Assembly: GCA_036867785.1 (NCBI GenBank)
Contig: CP145420.1
Coordinates: forward strand, 434,001-498,000
Length of the DNA stretch: 64,000 bases
Origin: Plasmodiophora brassicae
Taxonomy: Eukaryota; Endomyxa: Phytomyxea; Phytomyxea; Plasmodiophorida
Direction of reading: 5' to 3'
In this document: piece after piece, positions 26,701-38,063 of the stretch
Numbering within the stretch: position 1 is the first letter of the stretch
Layout: each line of letters starts with the position of its first letter
The notes under the pieces: generated by a model
What the model saw: the letters and a program-made list of their open reading frames with translations, nothing else
The model's database searches: none
Told to the model about the DNA's origin: nothing
Program-made: the position numbers and the translations under genes

Positions 26701-28041
26701 GAAGCTCTGTCACTGCATGGCAAGGATTTCGGCGCCATTGGTGAATACGTGCAAAGCAAGGACGCCGAGAAGTGCAAGAACTTCTTCAACAACAACAAGA
26801 CGAAGATGCTCTTCGACAAGATTCTTGCCGAACGTGAAGCCAGACTTGACAGCGAGAAGCCCGCTGTCGCAACGACAACGCAGGAGGATGGTAACGCGTC
26901 TTCTGCCAGTGTCAACGAGAGTGAAGGTGGTGGCGACGGCAGCGACGGCCAATCTGTCGAGGACGCCGCTGGTCAAGTGAAGGTTACCCAGCCTCGCCGC
27001 AATGTCAACTGGACGTCGGAGGAGAAGACGGCCCTTATGGAGGCGCTACGAGTGCACGGTCGCGACTGGAAGGCGCTATGTTCGGCGGTGCCAACGCGAA
27101 CTGAAACCCAGATCAAGAACTTCTATCAAAACTACAAGGAGAAGCTCGGCCTGGCCGCTATTGCAACTCAAGCATCCGGCCATGGGGACGTCCCCTCTGC
27201 TAAGCGTCCTCGAACCCTGGTTGCAGACTCCCCTGCGTTTGCCATGCCCGATGCCGTCCCCCAGTCTGTCGGTTCTGCACCATCCATTGTGCCGCTATCT
27301 GAACCTGCCGTCGTGCACACCGCTCTCCATCCCCACCCTATCGTCGCCCCTGCAGGCCAGCGAGCTGGTGGTGCCATCGGCGCTGTGCCGTCGTATGGCC
27401 AATATCCCAATCCTGCAATGCCGCCCATAGCGTTTGGCCCAATGGCGCCCATGATGTCCCCGCTGCCATATCATGAGATCTTGCGAAGCCTGGGTTCAGC
27501 GCTTCCCCCGAACACTGTCGTGTATCCGCCGTCGGCGTTCCCGTCCTATCCGTTGCCACCGCATCTCGTTGTGCCACATCCGTCGCCGATGGTGACAAAC
27601 CCGGTGGTACCACCGATTCTAGCATCGCAGTTCGTAAACTCATCGATGAGGACGGCGACGTTCCAGCCGATCGTCCTTGGCCCGGTGCCAACGTTGCCGG
27701 CACCCATGCCGATTGATCCTGCAGCCGATGAGCGAGACAGCGACCATCCGACGGGGCAATCCACGCTCGGCGGATTCGTCCCAACGGCCGATTCCCACTC
27801 CATCATCCAGGTCGACGAGACGGCAGACGATCAGATGGACATTGCCGAGGTGGCGGCCACCGCTGAGCAGGTTGTGTCCGCCGAGACGACGTATGACGAG
27901 GCCGTCCCGCCTGCCGGTCTGGACCATTCGGGATCACCGGCGCATCATGCCGATGCGGAACAACCCGGCGCCCCAGTTGACGATGACGGTTCGGCGGTCC
28001 CCGGGAGCGGCCCTGATGTTGTGACCCCTGGTTCTAATTGA
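23755..28041 (+). CDS. NCoR/SMRT/Snt1-like SANT-domain co-repressor, intronless
   Basis: One uninterrupted frame of 1,428 residues from MSTNSAGHGF. An RGG-rich start is followed by a long disordered Pro/Ser/Arg region with repeated variants of RSRFDI.P and RMRLLS motifs, then a conserved core: a deacetylase-activation-like helix (EKAVVDRIYAENARLS), the linker IPNMLTDEEKRYRSF that matches NCoR before its second SANT, SANT-1 (WLDAEREIFEKKYAKHPKNF, about residues 803-860), SANT-2 (WDAREKELFVEALSLHGKDF, about 970-1024) and a third SANT/Myb repeat (WTSEEKTALMEALRVHGRDW, about 1083-1135), with a Pro-rich acidic tail. NCoR, SMRT and yeast Snt1 hold and activate class I histone deacetylases in nuclear repressor complexes. 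A third SANT is extra compared with animal NCoR. An upstream ATG at 23587 is possible but less likely. Confidence 0.88.
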   Translation: MSTNSAGHGFRGGGGPGQGRGGARGGRSNRRPWRDRRPGPRRDVYGGPRTFEDGEIGGRRRPIGEPDMEADGDFRGDRFPPWRSGNRRQPLPPDSRFHSRQGGAGAVPSDANRIMPRGLPESGTERFPQGPYSMHRMSRDSSPARSMSPPRRNDRPEPPGPAGSKPPISLEFPVLGPVPILELPVPDFPAAAPIRGPARSGAASPTGSDRTQLLSKSEMQRSPPDGARTTSRGPSPTMMDLPVDRNAPSRSSLAIGAGPNVSVGRERAGHSRSRFSIGASPGPEDISWRSQRDRPVERQIADIRSSGPDLLEVQRQRPLSSSPPNSGPVIHADRMRLLSRSEPETDVAAQSRSRIPLRMPSRGSLPGSSYPPREDSGPSSRSAPAAEHKPSDAYGPRAVRRSRFDIPPRSPPEERMPVDRSQQPRSSLPVGPGPTVHTERIRLLSSTHPAELGTGDAVRARSRFDIRPPSLAPEQPVQSSPSAATLRVSVGPSSPSSSAKDSEPRRIGFGEGLAKFIRKVESPKADQNPDESAQAPDAVPSSADDQRPEDMDVPMADETTSTPVKLHPATESAPSSTPAVDTPSQASLLERIQKLDDDIAEIEDAIARQKEVLEGRPDTSAPLSDDTESHGASLVTSADEKAVVDRIYAENARLSKLSSHQLAKVLPGWLTQACPPGAFYTPLYREPLECDLVRSTVKGHVASRPRLLRAVREKKLAAANLSRLTALEWWTKYRDWKVYLFESRNLNVPPFRYHMSAEIKAYYAARLAPIPNMLTDEEKRYRSFRSRNALVEDPRHAENQRKLVNPWLDAEREIFEKKYAKHPKNFAKIAKYLPNKSVGDCVAHYYSSKTVVNYKSLVKKYRKMVLSRKGIESNDDIDFDVANMVNEDAPRRSSSAFPREILKLAEDISRNNIEVQASRSRAQRRRTEDDEAAASGAVKPKGKKPSTSIDDEQAAKAQSTGKKRSRVSGSASWDAREKELFVEALSLHGKDFGAIGEYVQSKDAEKCKNFFNNNKTKMLFDKILAEREARLDSEKPAVATTTQEDGNASSASVNESEGGGDGSDGQSVEDAAGQVKVTQPRRNVNWTSEEKTALMEALRVHGRDWKALCSAVPTRTETQIKNFYQNYKEKLGLAAIATQASGHGDVPSAKRPRTLVADSPAFAMPDAVPQSVGSAPSIVPLSEPAVVHTALHPHPIVAPAGQRAGGAIGAVPSYGQYPNPAMPPIAFGPMAPMMSPLPYHEILRSLGSALPPNTVVYPPSAFPSYPLPPHLVVPHPSPMVTNPVVPPILASQFVNSSMRTATFQPIVLGPVPTLPAPMPIDPAADERDSDHPTGQSTLGGFVPTADSHSIIQVDETADDQMDIAEVAATAEQVVSAETTYDEAVPPAGLDHSGSPAHHADAEQPGAPVDDDGSAVPGSGPDVVTPGSN

Positions 28042-28138
28042 ACCCGGCTACTCGACCTACAATATTCATATCGTAGAATAAAGTAATATTTGCTCCCGAT
28101 TCCGTACTGTTGCGTAAAACAGGAGAACGCTCAGTTTA
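28042..28138. terminator. Convergent 3' ends
   Basis: Less than 100 bases separate two stop codons facing each other. AT-rich with AATAAAGTAA at 28077-28086, a possible polyadenylation signal for the plus-strand gene. Confidence 0.5.
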
Positions 28139-31100
28139 CTACTGCACGTGCTGTTGGTGGTGCCCATCATTCCCGTCAGCTAACACGTGGGCGATCATCA
28201 CGTGGCCGCTTGCGGAGACGACTTTGCTAGAGTTCGAGAACGCAATCGCCGATACGCGATCACAATGGACAGGAACGTCTTGGAACGTGCCCGACGAAAC
28301 GTCGACTAAGGTGATCATCCAATCTGACCATGCTTCGTTAGGCGTCGTTTGACGACACGGTTCCCCACGGCGGCCCGTTTACCGATCGTCCCAACCGCAA
28401 GCAATGCGCCGTCGTTCGACATCGAAACGCACAGAGGAGTATGGGGCAAGGGCAGCACTCGGACGACCTACCAAAGCCCATGAGATCACGCCAGTTACGC
28501 TTATCGACAACGTACCTCGTTGAGTTCGAAGTCGAACACGTGTAGAAGAGGGCGTGTTGACGGACAGCAAGCGATCAGGTTGCTACTTGAAGATTTGTCA
28601 AAGACTACATAACAAACTGAACATCCTGCTCAACACGATATGCAATGAGTACCGTACTCGCAAGGTTGGGCGGCATAAACCCAGGAACATCATCCAGCTC
28701 CTGGAAAACGTCCTGTTGTGCCGAGAACGCTTGCGACATGTTGATCCATCGGTAGAGAATGGCGTCCCAGTTGTCCCTGCCATCAGCCACGCGCGAATTC
28801 CACAATGATACCTGCTGGTGCGAATCGCAAACAAGGAACAGGTGATCATCATGGGTGGACTGCTCCAGGCAGTGGATCCGATTGCCGGAATGGTTGGCAA
28901 TGTGGATGTGCACGTCAAAGGAGGCGCTGTCGATAACGTGCACAATGCCATCTGAGGTGGCCGCGATGATGATTCGCCCTTCAAACCCCACATGTCAACG
29001 CAGACGGTTGGCGTCTCCACAGCGCCGTACCGTTTGCACTGTGAATAACATGGTCCACTGCGTGCGCCAGCTTAACGCAATGCCTCAGTTCCAAGTTCAT
29101 CAAATCCAGAACCCGAATACACCCGTCGGTAAATCCAGCCGCGATCGTTGTGCCGCTGGGCGCAAAGCTTACGCAATTGCACTTCTACAGCGAAAGCTAA
29201 ACGACAATCTTGCCGCTGGCGTCCTGGCTACTGACCTGATTCGGCACCTGAAAGTGCATGATCTGCTCGTAATGCTTAAACGGTGCGCCTTCGACGCTGG
29301 TCGATTTCGGGACGTCCCACAGGCGGACGGACCCGTCGTCTCCGCAAGAGCACATGAATTCATCACGGGTTGGGCTGAAGGCAACCTGTCGCGAGTCGTG
29401 AGCTGAACAAGGTCTGGCCGTGTAGAACGATGGCCTCACCTGCTGGATCGTCTCCCGATGACCGTTAACGAGTCTGGTGGGAGTCGCAATGGAAGACTGT
29501 TCATCGGTCGTGGTCGCAGAAGACCACCCAACTTGAACGACGGTGCCATAGTCGAACCCAACGACACCGACTTGAGCAGAGGGATCCCAGCGACATGCGA
29601 CGACGGCGCCTGCGTTGAAACGTAGCTGTCCAACTTCTTCGACGTTTATCTGCCCCGCGCTCTGGTTAGACGACCGCCGTCTGCATGCACAGGAATGTCC
29701 CCAGCACTAACCTTTCCTTTTGGGTTTCCATCGCTGATAGCGATTTCGCATCGGCGAATAAAGTCGGCAGCTCCAGCAAGCACCAAATGGAACGTATTGT
29801 CGAGCTCCCGCTGGCAGGGGACGATGTGCATCGATAAGATCTCGTTCGGGAAACAGATGACGTCCCCAAGACATTCCCAATCGGACAATGCCGACGAGTA
29901 TTGCCATATGATTACGTCCCCTAACCCATGTCAAAACAAAGGCTTCGGTGGCTCGAAGTGCCGCAATCGCTGACCGTTTGAGGTCCCAACAAAGAAATGT
30001 GTGCTGAGCGCGACAATTGCAGTAAACGTTGCCTTCGACTGCGCCTGGCGGTTCGAGACAGCGCAAGGGAGCAACCTCGGTTCAAAACACGTAACCTCAT
30101 CGGCAGGCAGAGCGAATCGCGGAGGAGGTGCCGTCCAGCTTTCGACTGCGGTCGCGCTTAACAACGCCCGCTGAGCATCATTTAGTTGTTGCGCTTACCC
30201 TTTCTCCGAGAGCAGGTTAGAAACTGATCGTTGATACGTGGCACCCAGCAGACTGCAGTGTACCAGTCCACATTGCTTGTCGATGCAGCATGGTAGGCAA
30301 TGCATTCCCCTGTCATAGACGTCAGCCGGCGTCCCTGCGCCCAGAGACCGCTGATCCCCACCCGAGGCGCAATCCCAAACACAAACGCTAGAATCCGCCG
30401 GACGTCCAACAGACGTCAAGTAGGTGCCAGACGCATTGAACGCCATCGCCTGGATGCCTAATGGACCACTGGTCACAAACACGCAGGAAGACCCGCATTG
30501 GCAGTTGTACCAGCAGCGTGCTTAGTTGTGATTTCACGGGTCGGTTGCCGGGTTGCCGGTGACCAGAGGAAGATCATTGAGAAGGGATTCGTTGGTGTTG
30601 GCAGGCCTCCGTCCGCTGAAGCAAGAATGTCCCCGCCATCGGTGACGGCAAGGCATGAAATCTCAACCTGACCAGCAATTTCGATATGACCGAGACGACA
30701 GCAGCAGTCGCACTGCTTACAGAGTGTGCTTGGAGTATCTGATGCGTTCGATCCGCAAGGTCCTCCACGACGATTATGCTCCCAGCGGTGAAGCAGAACA
30801 GCCCAGTTGGTGGGTGCCTGAACGCCGTACGTTAGACGTTTGCTAACGGATGACGACGGATGCTCACCAGATAACGTTGTTTCGACCGTTGCCGTTGTAG
30901 GCAAGAACTTGCTGTACCCTAAGCGCTTCTTTGTGAGCCGGCACAACATAACCGACTGTTGCTCTTGGAAACGTTTTCAATGGAGTGAACAAGCATTTGG
31001 AGAATTGCTCCGGACACTCCTCAACGACATCGTCCTCTGAAATTGATAACCTGTTCGCGAAGTAACCGTTAGGTGGTCGACCTGCATGATACGGCTCCAA

Positions 31101-34100
31101 GGACGTTGCATGCCTGCGCCGTGGACCAGATGTCTGCGACGAATCGAAAGCAGTGGATGACAACCGGACAGGAGACAGGACAGCGGATGGGGACGTTGGA
31201 ACAGGAATATTACGTCTGGGCGACAGACTGCTCTCCTTCGAGGCGCTGGCCCGCGACGATCGTGTTGGCGTCGCCAATAATACCGCATCTCCTAAGACAT
31301 TCTTCATTAACGCTACATTAGAAACCGAACGCGGAGGCACAACCTTGTGTGTAGCGATCCGGATGGAACTTCCAGATTTGAACAACTGTCCCACCGGCGG
31401 TGACGAGGAGATCACAATCGACAAACTCCAGACTGCTGATGGCGCTTTGCGATCGGAACTCCTGGCCACTAAGAGCGAAGCTGGGATCCCCGACGGAACG
31501 GTACGGGACGACCCGAACGGAGTTGGCGTTATCAGCATACACGATGAACTTGCCGTCTGGGCTAATGCGCAGGTCGGACAAATCGTTCTGGTCGTTGTCA
31601 CCCAGTTTCCCATAAACGGTTTCACCGACGACGCGACGACTGGAGAGATCGAAACGAATGAGTGTCCGGGTCGTGGTCGCGATAACAACCTCGTTAATAA
31701 TCGGGTGGAACTGGATAATGCGGCTTCCTCCGCTGTCGTTACTCGTCAGTCGTAGCACTCGGTTCGACGACGTCGGCCTTGCTGCCTACCTCTTGAGGAT
31801 AATCCGTTGCTGCTCACCGAAATTGTCGACGTTGTAAACAACGATTTCGTTGCATCCCATTGGCCCAGGTGCTGCCAGAAGCAACCCTTTTGGGTCACAG
31901 CAACTATGTGGCATACGCCGTCAGTCAGATACGCACGACGATATGTGTGGGAAACGTATCGCCGACATAGATATACGGTTCGAGAACGAAGCACCAAGAA
32001 CGCGGACTGGTTGATAGAAACGCAGAACGTCGAAAGCGCAAATGTGCCTATCGTCAGACGCGCTGAACAGCCTCCTGCCATCGGGGGTGTACACAAGTGA
32101 CCGTACTGGACCCGTGTGTTGGCAACATTCAACCTGGTATCATGTCATTACGAATCTACAAAAGGATGACAAAGTGCCAGTGCACTGACGATCATCGTTG
32201 TTGACGCTATATCAATGATGCGAATCTTGCCGGAGGCGAAGCCGAGCGCTAACTGGTTCTGTTGCGGGTGATAGGCAACGCAAATGGCACTTTCCACAGG
32301 CGTCAGGAACTCATATAACTGAACATCGCTCGTCAGAGTTGAACATCGAGCATAACTTCGACGATACGACATACTTGCTGATGAGATGCAATGTCCCAAA
32401 TGCGGACAGTGCCATCAGACGATGCAGTAGCGAATTCGTCGAGCCGAGGGCTGACGCAAACATCACTAATCTATTGCATACACTCGTTAAAGCCGTTCGC
32501 GGAGCAGAGACAGGAACCGAATACCGCTCCACTATGCGACCGCAGATAAACGCGATATGACGAGTCGGTTATGTCAAGAGTGCCTGCGCTGCCAGATGAG
32601 CACCCAGCGATTGCTCTAAGTCCGTCTTCTGAGACGGAGACAGAAGTGATGGGGCTGTCATGCTGTGCTTCGGTGACGCATGACGAGAAATCCATTGGCC
32701 ACACTCGAAGGTGCTTGTCGTCGGACCCGGTAATGCAGAATCCTGCCAGAGCGTCAGCAGTTAGTGGTGTGTGTGTGTAACCGGCCAACGCCGGCCGATT
32801 GTCTTTCCGTACCCTGAGTAATTACAATGGCTCTGATTGGACCGTTGTGAAGCTGATAGACGTAACGAAGCGTTGTAGTATCAAGGTCAGCAACAAAGAC
32901 GGCGCCTGAAGCGCTGGCAGCGTAGAGGAGGTGCGGTCGCGACATCTCCTCAGTGATTATCCCATAGATCGGCTCGAAGCACAACGCCACAAATGTGTTA
33001 CGAGAATGCTGACGACACAATAGGTGAGTTTAAATTTGAAGGAAAATGCCAAGCCCAGATTACCTCGTTAAGCACCAACGAGTGTCCCGGCAAATGCCCG
33101 TTCTTGATTCTCCAGAACCTGATACTTTCATGGCCGCAGGATGCCAGCTGATGCTGGCTGCCCGGATGTGGAGAAAACACGATCTGAGACACGTTGAATT
33201 CTGACGTTTGCTTGGCGACTACGGAGACAGTCCCTTTCTCGACGACGTCTGACAGGTCCCATACAATAATCTGGACGCGTCCGTGCCCTGCAGTGACTGC
33301 ATAAGACGTCCTTAAACGAATCGATTTTCACACACAAACCATCATGCCCGGCGCAAGCAAGTAGCCTGGAATCACAGGATATCGCCAATGATGTTAGCCC
33401 GTTGGCAAACGTCGGCACTCGGCACACAACAGTCTTCGTTTTGAGATCCCAGATCAACAAGAAGGGATGGCGGCCAGATTGTCCGGTGACTAGTAGCCGA
33501 TAGAAAGGACAGATAGCAAGGGCACAAATGTTCGCAGTATGCCCAGTCAGGATAATCTGCTCGTCGGTCGCAATATCGTGAATGACGACCTAGCGATGGA
33601 ATGTAACATTAGAAGCCTACCCGACGTTGATGAAGCCATGGCGTTTACCATGCTCATTGCCGTGTACAGTACAGTGTTCTTCTCGAGCCACTTCATGGAT
33701 CCCGGGACGGAACCATTATAGCCAACGATTCGAAACAGCTCGAGAACGGGGTCCGGACCAGGGCTGCTAATGCTATCATCAGCCTGGACGATCGCGGTCG
33801 TAGAAACGCGCTTCTTTTCGGGCTGGGTCTTTCTTGGCAGGGCATCTTTGGCTACGACTGCTTCCGAGTGCCCGTCGCGAGGTATGGGGCTATTGGCGCC
33901 TTCAGCAACATCAGATGTTGCTGTGCTACCCTCTAGAACAGGCGTTTTCGGGCACCATAGCCTACGAATCTGAAAGTTAACTCCGACCTGTCCCTAGCAG
34001 GTCAGACGTACGTACCAGTCGTAAACGGACATCCAGTCTTCCGTTGCCGCGATTGGCAATCTCATATCTCGCGGAAGGGTGCTTGGATCGTAGCTGCCCG

Positions 34101-34959
34101 TTGAAACGCTTATCCATACGTGAAACCATAAGAGCATAAACAATAGACTGACATCTTGGACGACGTATATACACCACGAAGTTGAATGCACGCGCAGACC
34201 TTGATCGCTTTTAGGCATGTGAATTCGAAACTTGAGTACTGGCTCATGACGGATTTAAAATCAACGCAAAGAACTGTATTCGGCGTTTAGGCATCCAGTA
34301 CTGTCCAGCATTGACAGGGTGGCTACCTGTCCATTTCTTGGCCTTCACTTGTGTCAACGGTATCTGGATAACGCGACCCAACGATTTCCGTTCTCGGAAC
34401 AGGTTGCTGAACGAGAGCCGGACGACAAGTTGCGGTATCGTCGCCAGCAGGTCAAAATGAAGGGAGAAATGTCTGGGCTGATGGGTCAGGTCAGGAGACG
34501 CACACTCGTACAAACTCTAACGTGTCTGCATTTGGGCGACGGATCTGCATATACAAGTATGGGCCAGTCAGGCCAAGAGAGTGCGTATTCGACGACGGAA
34601 ACTGCAGGTAATTGGCGGCTGGCACCAATCCCTTCAACTCGTAGATATACGATCCCGTAGACCGGTCCATAACCTGCGATAATCAGGTACGCTGAGTTCC
34701 ATATCCATGTCGGGCGTGAAAGTCCCCACCTGCTCCACTTCGCCTTCGCGCTTTGGGGATACCTGAGCAGCTTTCATCTGTTTCATCAGATCGAAAGTCG
34801 GGTCCTGGAAAACTGTCCAGACGGTGACTCTAGGCTCATCGTCTGACGATCGGACCCGTGTTGCCAACCTTTTCCGAACAAGGACCCAGGGACGGGGACC
34901 TCTGCCTTCGGCGCTGACGTCCCCGATTGTGGGCCAGCTGCTGCTCGGGCCTGAGTCAT
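28139..34959 (-). CDS. WDR90: WDR90/POC16-like centriolar WD-repeat protein
   Basis: A large minus-strand gene of about twenty exons. The N-terminus has the CFA20-like (DUF667) domain of WDR90: VMDRSTGSYIYELKG, AANYLQFPSS, HSLGLTGPYLYMQI, VVRLSFSNLFRERKS, CLKAIKVCACIQLRGVYTS and LPRDMRLPIAATEDW align in order with human WDR90 (introns removed, including 34 to 60-base ones at about 34,510 and 34,680). The rest, about 33,700 down to 28,139, is a long series of WD repeats that forms several propellers; the last readable repeat starts WSDWMITLV and the protein ends HHQQHVQ. WDR90/POC16 sits on the inner wall of centriole microtubules and stabilises the inner scaffold, so the organism should build centrioles and flagella. 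The 5' end is uncertain: the ATG at 34959 is not in the frame of the following conserved exon without an intron that I could not fix. Confidence 0.85.
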
Positions 34960-35226
34960 TGTCACTCAACGGTGTCCTGGCCTCGCAGCGACCGCTCCTC
35001 TGACAGTCACGGCAGCGGGGCCACCAGCCACCAGGTCTGCCTACCCCTACCTACCTAGGCTCACTTCTGGACGGAGCGGCCTCCAGCGGCCCAACCATAC
35101 AGTAACAGGGCCGCGAAATTTGCAGCGATCCTGTCCGAATAATTGGCTCGGAGGTACCCGGCGATGCGGCGTGTTGCGCGGGCCACTTCTACAGCGTACC
35201 GAGGGTTCTGCGTCCTGTGTCGCGCG
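34960..35226. promoter_or_regulatory. Divergent promoter, WDR90-like / glutamine amidotransferase
   Basis: Short region between opposing starts. It may also contain part of the unresolved first exon of the WDR90-like gene. No distinct motif was seen. Confidence 0.45.
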
Positions 35227-36195
35227 ATGCCGACGCCGACGCCGGAGCGGTATGCCGTGCTGGTCGTCGGCCATGTGCCGCCAGCCTTTCTTGAGCAATA
35301 CGGTCGGGTCGACAGGATGTCGGTAGCAGGTTGACGCTTTCTGACCGTCCGGGTGGCAGGCGACTACGCGACGATGTATCAGCAATTGCTGAAAGAGGGC
35401 CCGCATGAGCAATGGGACGTGTATAAATGCATCGAGAATGAGTTCCCCGACGAACCGGTCCTTGACTCGTATCGAGGCTATGTCATTGGAGGGTAATTAT
35501 CTCGTAACTCCCTCTGTCATATGCTTCAGTTAATGCTTACGACCGTATAGATCTCGTCATGATGCCCATTCTGACTTGGAATGGATCGTGAAGCTCAGGC
35601 AGCTAATCAAGACCATTTATGAACGCAAGAAAAGCAACTTGCTGGGCGTATGCTTTGGACATCAAGTCATCGCGCACTCACTTGTAAATCGCAGTCCTTA
35701 CCCTGTGGCACCCGATGTAGACCTGACAAAGCATAACAGGGTGGCTTATCGGGGCGGGCCACTGGATGGCAGGTTTCTGGGTCGTTTTGTCTCGTTCATT
35801 GCCACAGGCTGATCGATATACAGGTCGGGCTTCAAGAAGTCACGGCGACAGACGCGGCAAAGAGCCGGTTCCCAACTCTGCCGCCCAAACTCAACCTCCT
35901 GAAGATTCATCGTGACCAAGTGAACAAGCTTCCTCCTGGCGCTGAGCTCCTGGCGAAGTCAGCAAATACCCCGATCGAAATGTTTTCCTTGGGCAATCGC
36001 GTGCTCTGCGTGCAGAGTCATCCGGAGTTCAACTGCGATATCGTCCAGAGACTCGTTGAAACCCGAACAAAGGACGGATCGATTCCATCTGATGTCGCCC
36101 AAGACGCCATCTCGTCCATGTCTGGCCGGGAACCCCAAGTATCGGAGCTCACCGCTGTTCTGCGGGAATTTCTCAAGACTGATCACTCCAAGTGA
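35227..36195 (+). CDS. Class I glutamine amidotransferase-like protein
   Basis: Five exons (35227-35302, 35360-35492, 35551-35683, 35740-35772, 35824-36195) give 248 residues: a stand-alone GATase1 domain. Seen: YRGYVIGGSRHDAHSDLEWI, the nucleophile elbow GVCFGHQVIAHSLGG with the catalytic Cys, TGWQVGLQEV, a conserved IHRDQV strand, and QSHPEF carrying the His and Glu of the triad. The domain resembles the GMP-synthase-type amidotransferases found free-standing in fungi and plants (gamma-glutamyl peptidase or glutamine hydrolase relatives). No synthetase partner domain is attached and there is no signal peptide, so it is probably cytosolic. Actual substrate (glutamine or a gamma-glutamyl compound) cannot be told. 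Exon 4 is only 33 bases. Confidence 0.88.
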
Positions 36196-36443
36196 TTTCA
36201 ATACACGACTGCTGCGCAACGATGTCTCCCGTCTCCAGCCGCACTGCTGCAGTGAGCCGCCAGAGCCGGTCGCACCGCCCCTCAGAACCATTTTGCCATT
36301 GGGGGTTGTCAGGACATCAGCCAAATTTAGGCGTCTGCGCCCGCGGGCCCGCGCGAGCACCGCATGTGCATTGCACGCGGCGGCGTTGCCGTTGGGGTTC
36401 ATTTTGCCAACCTATCCGGTTGTCCATTCCTAGGCCGTCCGTG

Positions 36444-37940
36444 ATGCGGGCGTCAATGCGGATCCCGCTGTGGCTGGCTCTAGCGACGGCCGGCGCTGCC
36501 GAGACGTTCTTCTCAGAGAAGTTCGCGGACAAGACATGGAAGGATCGCTGGGAGGTCTCCGACTGGAAGAAGCAGGAGGGCACAAACGGCAAGTGGGGAT
36601 GGTCGCACGGCGAGTTCTACGGCGATGCCCAGGAAGACAAGGGGTTGTTCACCACCCAGGACGCCCGGTACTATGGCATCAGCGGGAAGATGCGAGACGA
36701 GCCGTTCAGCAATGAGGGTCGCGACCTTGTCATCCAGTACTCGATCAAGTTTCCTTATATGGTGGACTGTGCTGGCGGTTACCTCAAGCTGCTGCGTGCT
36801 GGTCTTGACCAGGTAGGTTGCAGTGTTTATACGTTTTGAATTGGTGCTAATTCGTCCCAGAAATCGTTTTCGGGTGCATCTGATTATGCCATTATGTTTG
36901 GACCGGATATTTGTGGAGCGGAAACGCGCAAGTAAGTAGGCTCGCTTGCCCGATACTCGGTAAAGCTCACCAGTATTTGCTGTCAGGGTTCATGCTATTC
37001 TCAACTTCAAGGGGAACAACCTTGAGAAGAAGACTCCAGTTCTCTGCGAAATTGATAAGTTCACCCACTGGTACACATTTGTCATCCGCCCAGACAACAC
37101 CTACGTGATCAAGGTCGATAACGTCGAGAAAGACTCTGGAAATCTTCTTGACGAATGGACCTTCCTGCCTCCGAAGCGTATTCCTGTAGGGCGGCTTTCT
37201 TTCGGCAAACCTGGATTCTCCCTTAACGTAACTGTTAGGATCCAAGTGCGAAGAAGCCGGATGACTGGGTTGACGACCCGATGATGGATGACCCATCGCA
37301 GGTCAAGCCTGCTGACTGGGACGATGAACCGGAAAAGATTCCCGATCCTGAGGCTGTCAAACCAGGTTCATTGACATGCAGCATATGACATGCACGTGGC
37401 TAACGATATATCAGAGGACTGGGATGACGATGCCGATGGCGAGTGGGAGCCCAACATGATCGATAACCCCAAGTACAAGGGCGTCTGGAAGCCGACCCGT
37501 ATTGACAACCCGAACTACAAAGGTCAATGGGTTGCACCAGAAATCGACAACCCGGACTTCATCGACGACCCCAACGTTTATGTGCAGAAGGACCTTCAGT
37601 TTGTCGGGTTTGAGCTCTGGCAGGTATGCAAGTGTACACACTGCAAGGTGCTGGGCTGCTGAATGTCTCCTAGATGAAATCTGGGTCGATTATTGACAAC
37701 ATTCTGGTCACGGACGACGAAGAAGAAGCCGCTGCTGAAGCATCTGCCTGGCTGAGCAAGAACAAAAAAGGGGAGGAGAAGATGAACGAGGAAATTGAGA
37801 AGGCGGAACGCATCAAGAGAGAAAAGGAACGCAGAGAAGCTGAAGGGTTGCCACCAGCCGAGGATCCCGGGGAGTTCGAGGACGATGAAGACGAAGATAT
37901 CGACCTTGATTCTGACGACGACGAGAAGGAAGAATTGTAA
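36444..37940 (+). CDS. CALR: Calreticulin
   Basis: Six exons (36444-36812, 36861-36931, 36987-37185, 37239-37365, 37415-37623, 37674-37940) give 413 residues. Signal peptide [19 protein letters not shown]; lectin domain with [34 protein letters not shown] and HAILNFKG; the P-domain repeats [26 protein letters not shown] and [19 protein letters not shown], then [10 protein letters not shown] and NPNYKGQW; and a highly acidic Ca-binding tail. Calreticulin is the soluble ER lectin chaperone and calcium store. The tail has no membrane helix, which separates it from calnexin. It ends DDDEKEEL, so the retrieval tetrapeptide is KEEL rather than KDEL or HDEL. Confidence 0.97.
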
Positions 37941-38063
37941 ATGCAGTTGTTGCATACCAAGCCGTAGAACAGCACGCCGAACATGTAGCGACATTGTATC
38001 GTGACATCACTACACATACGTGACCTTCACTCTGTCTTCCCATGTGTAACGATGACGGATAGT

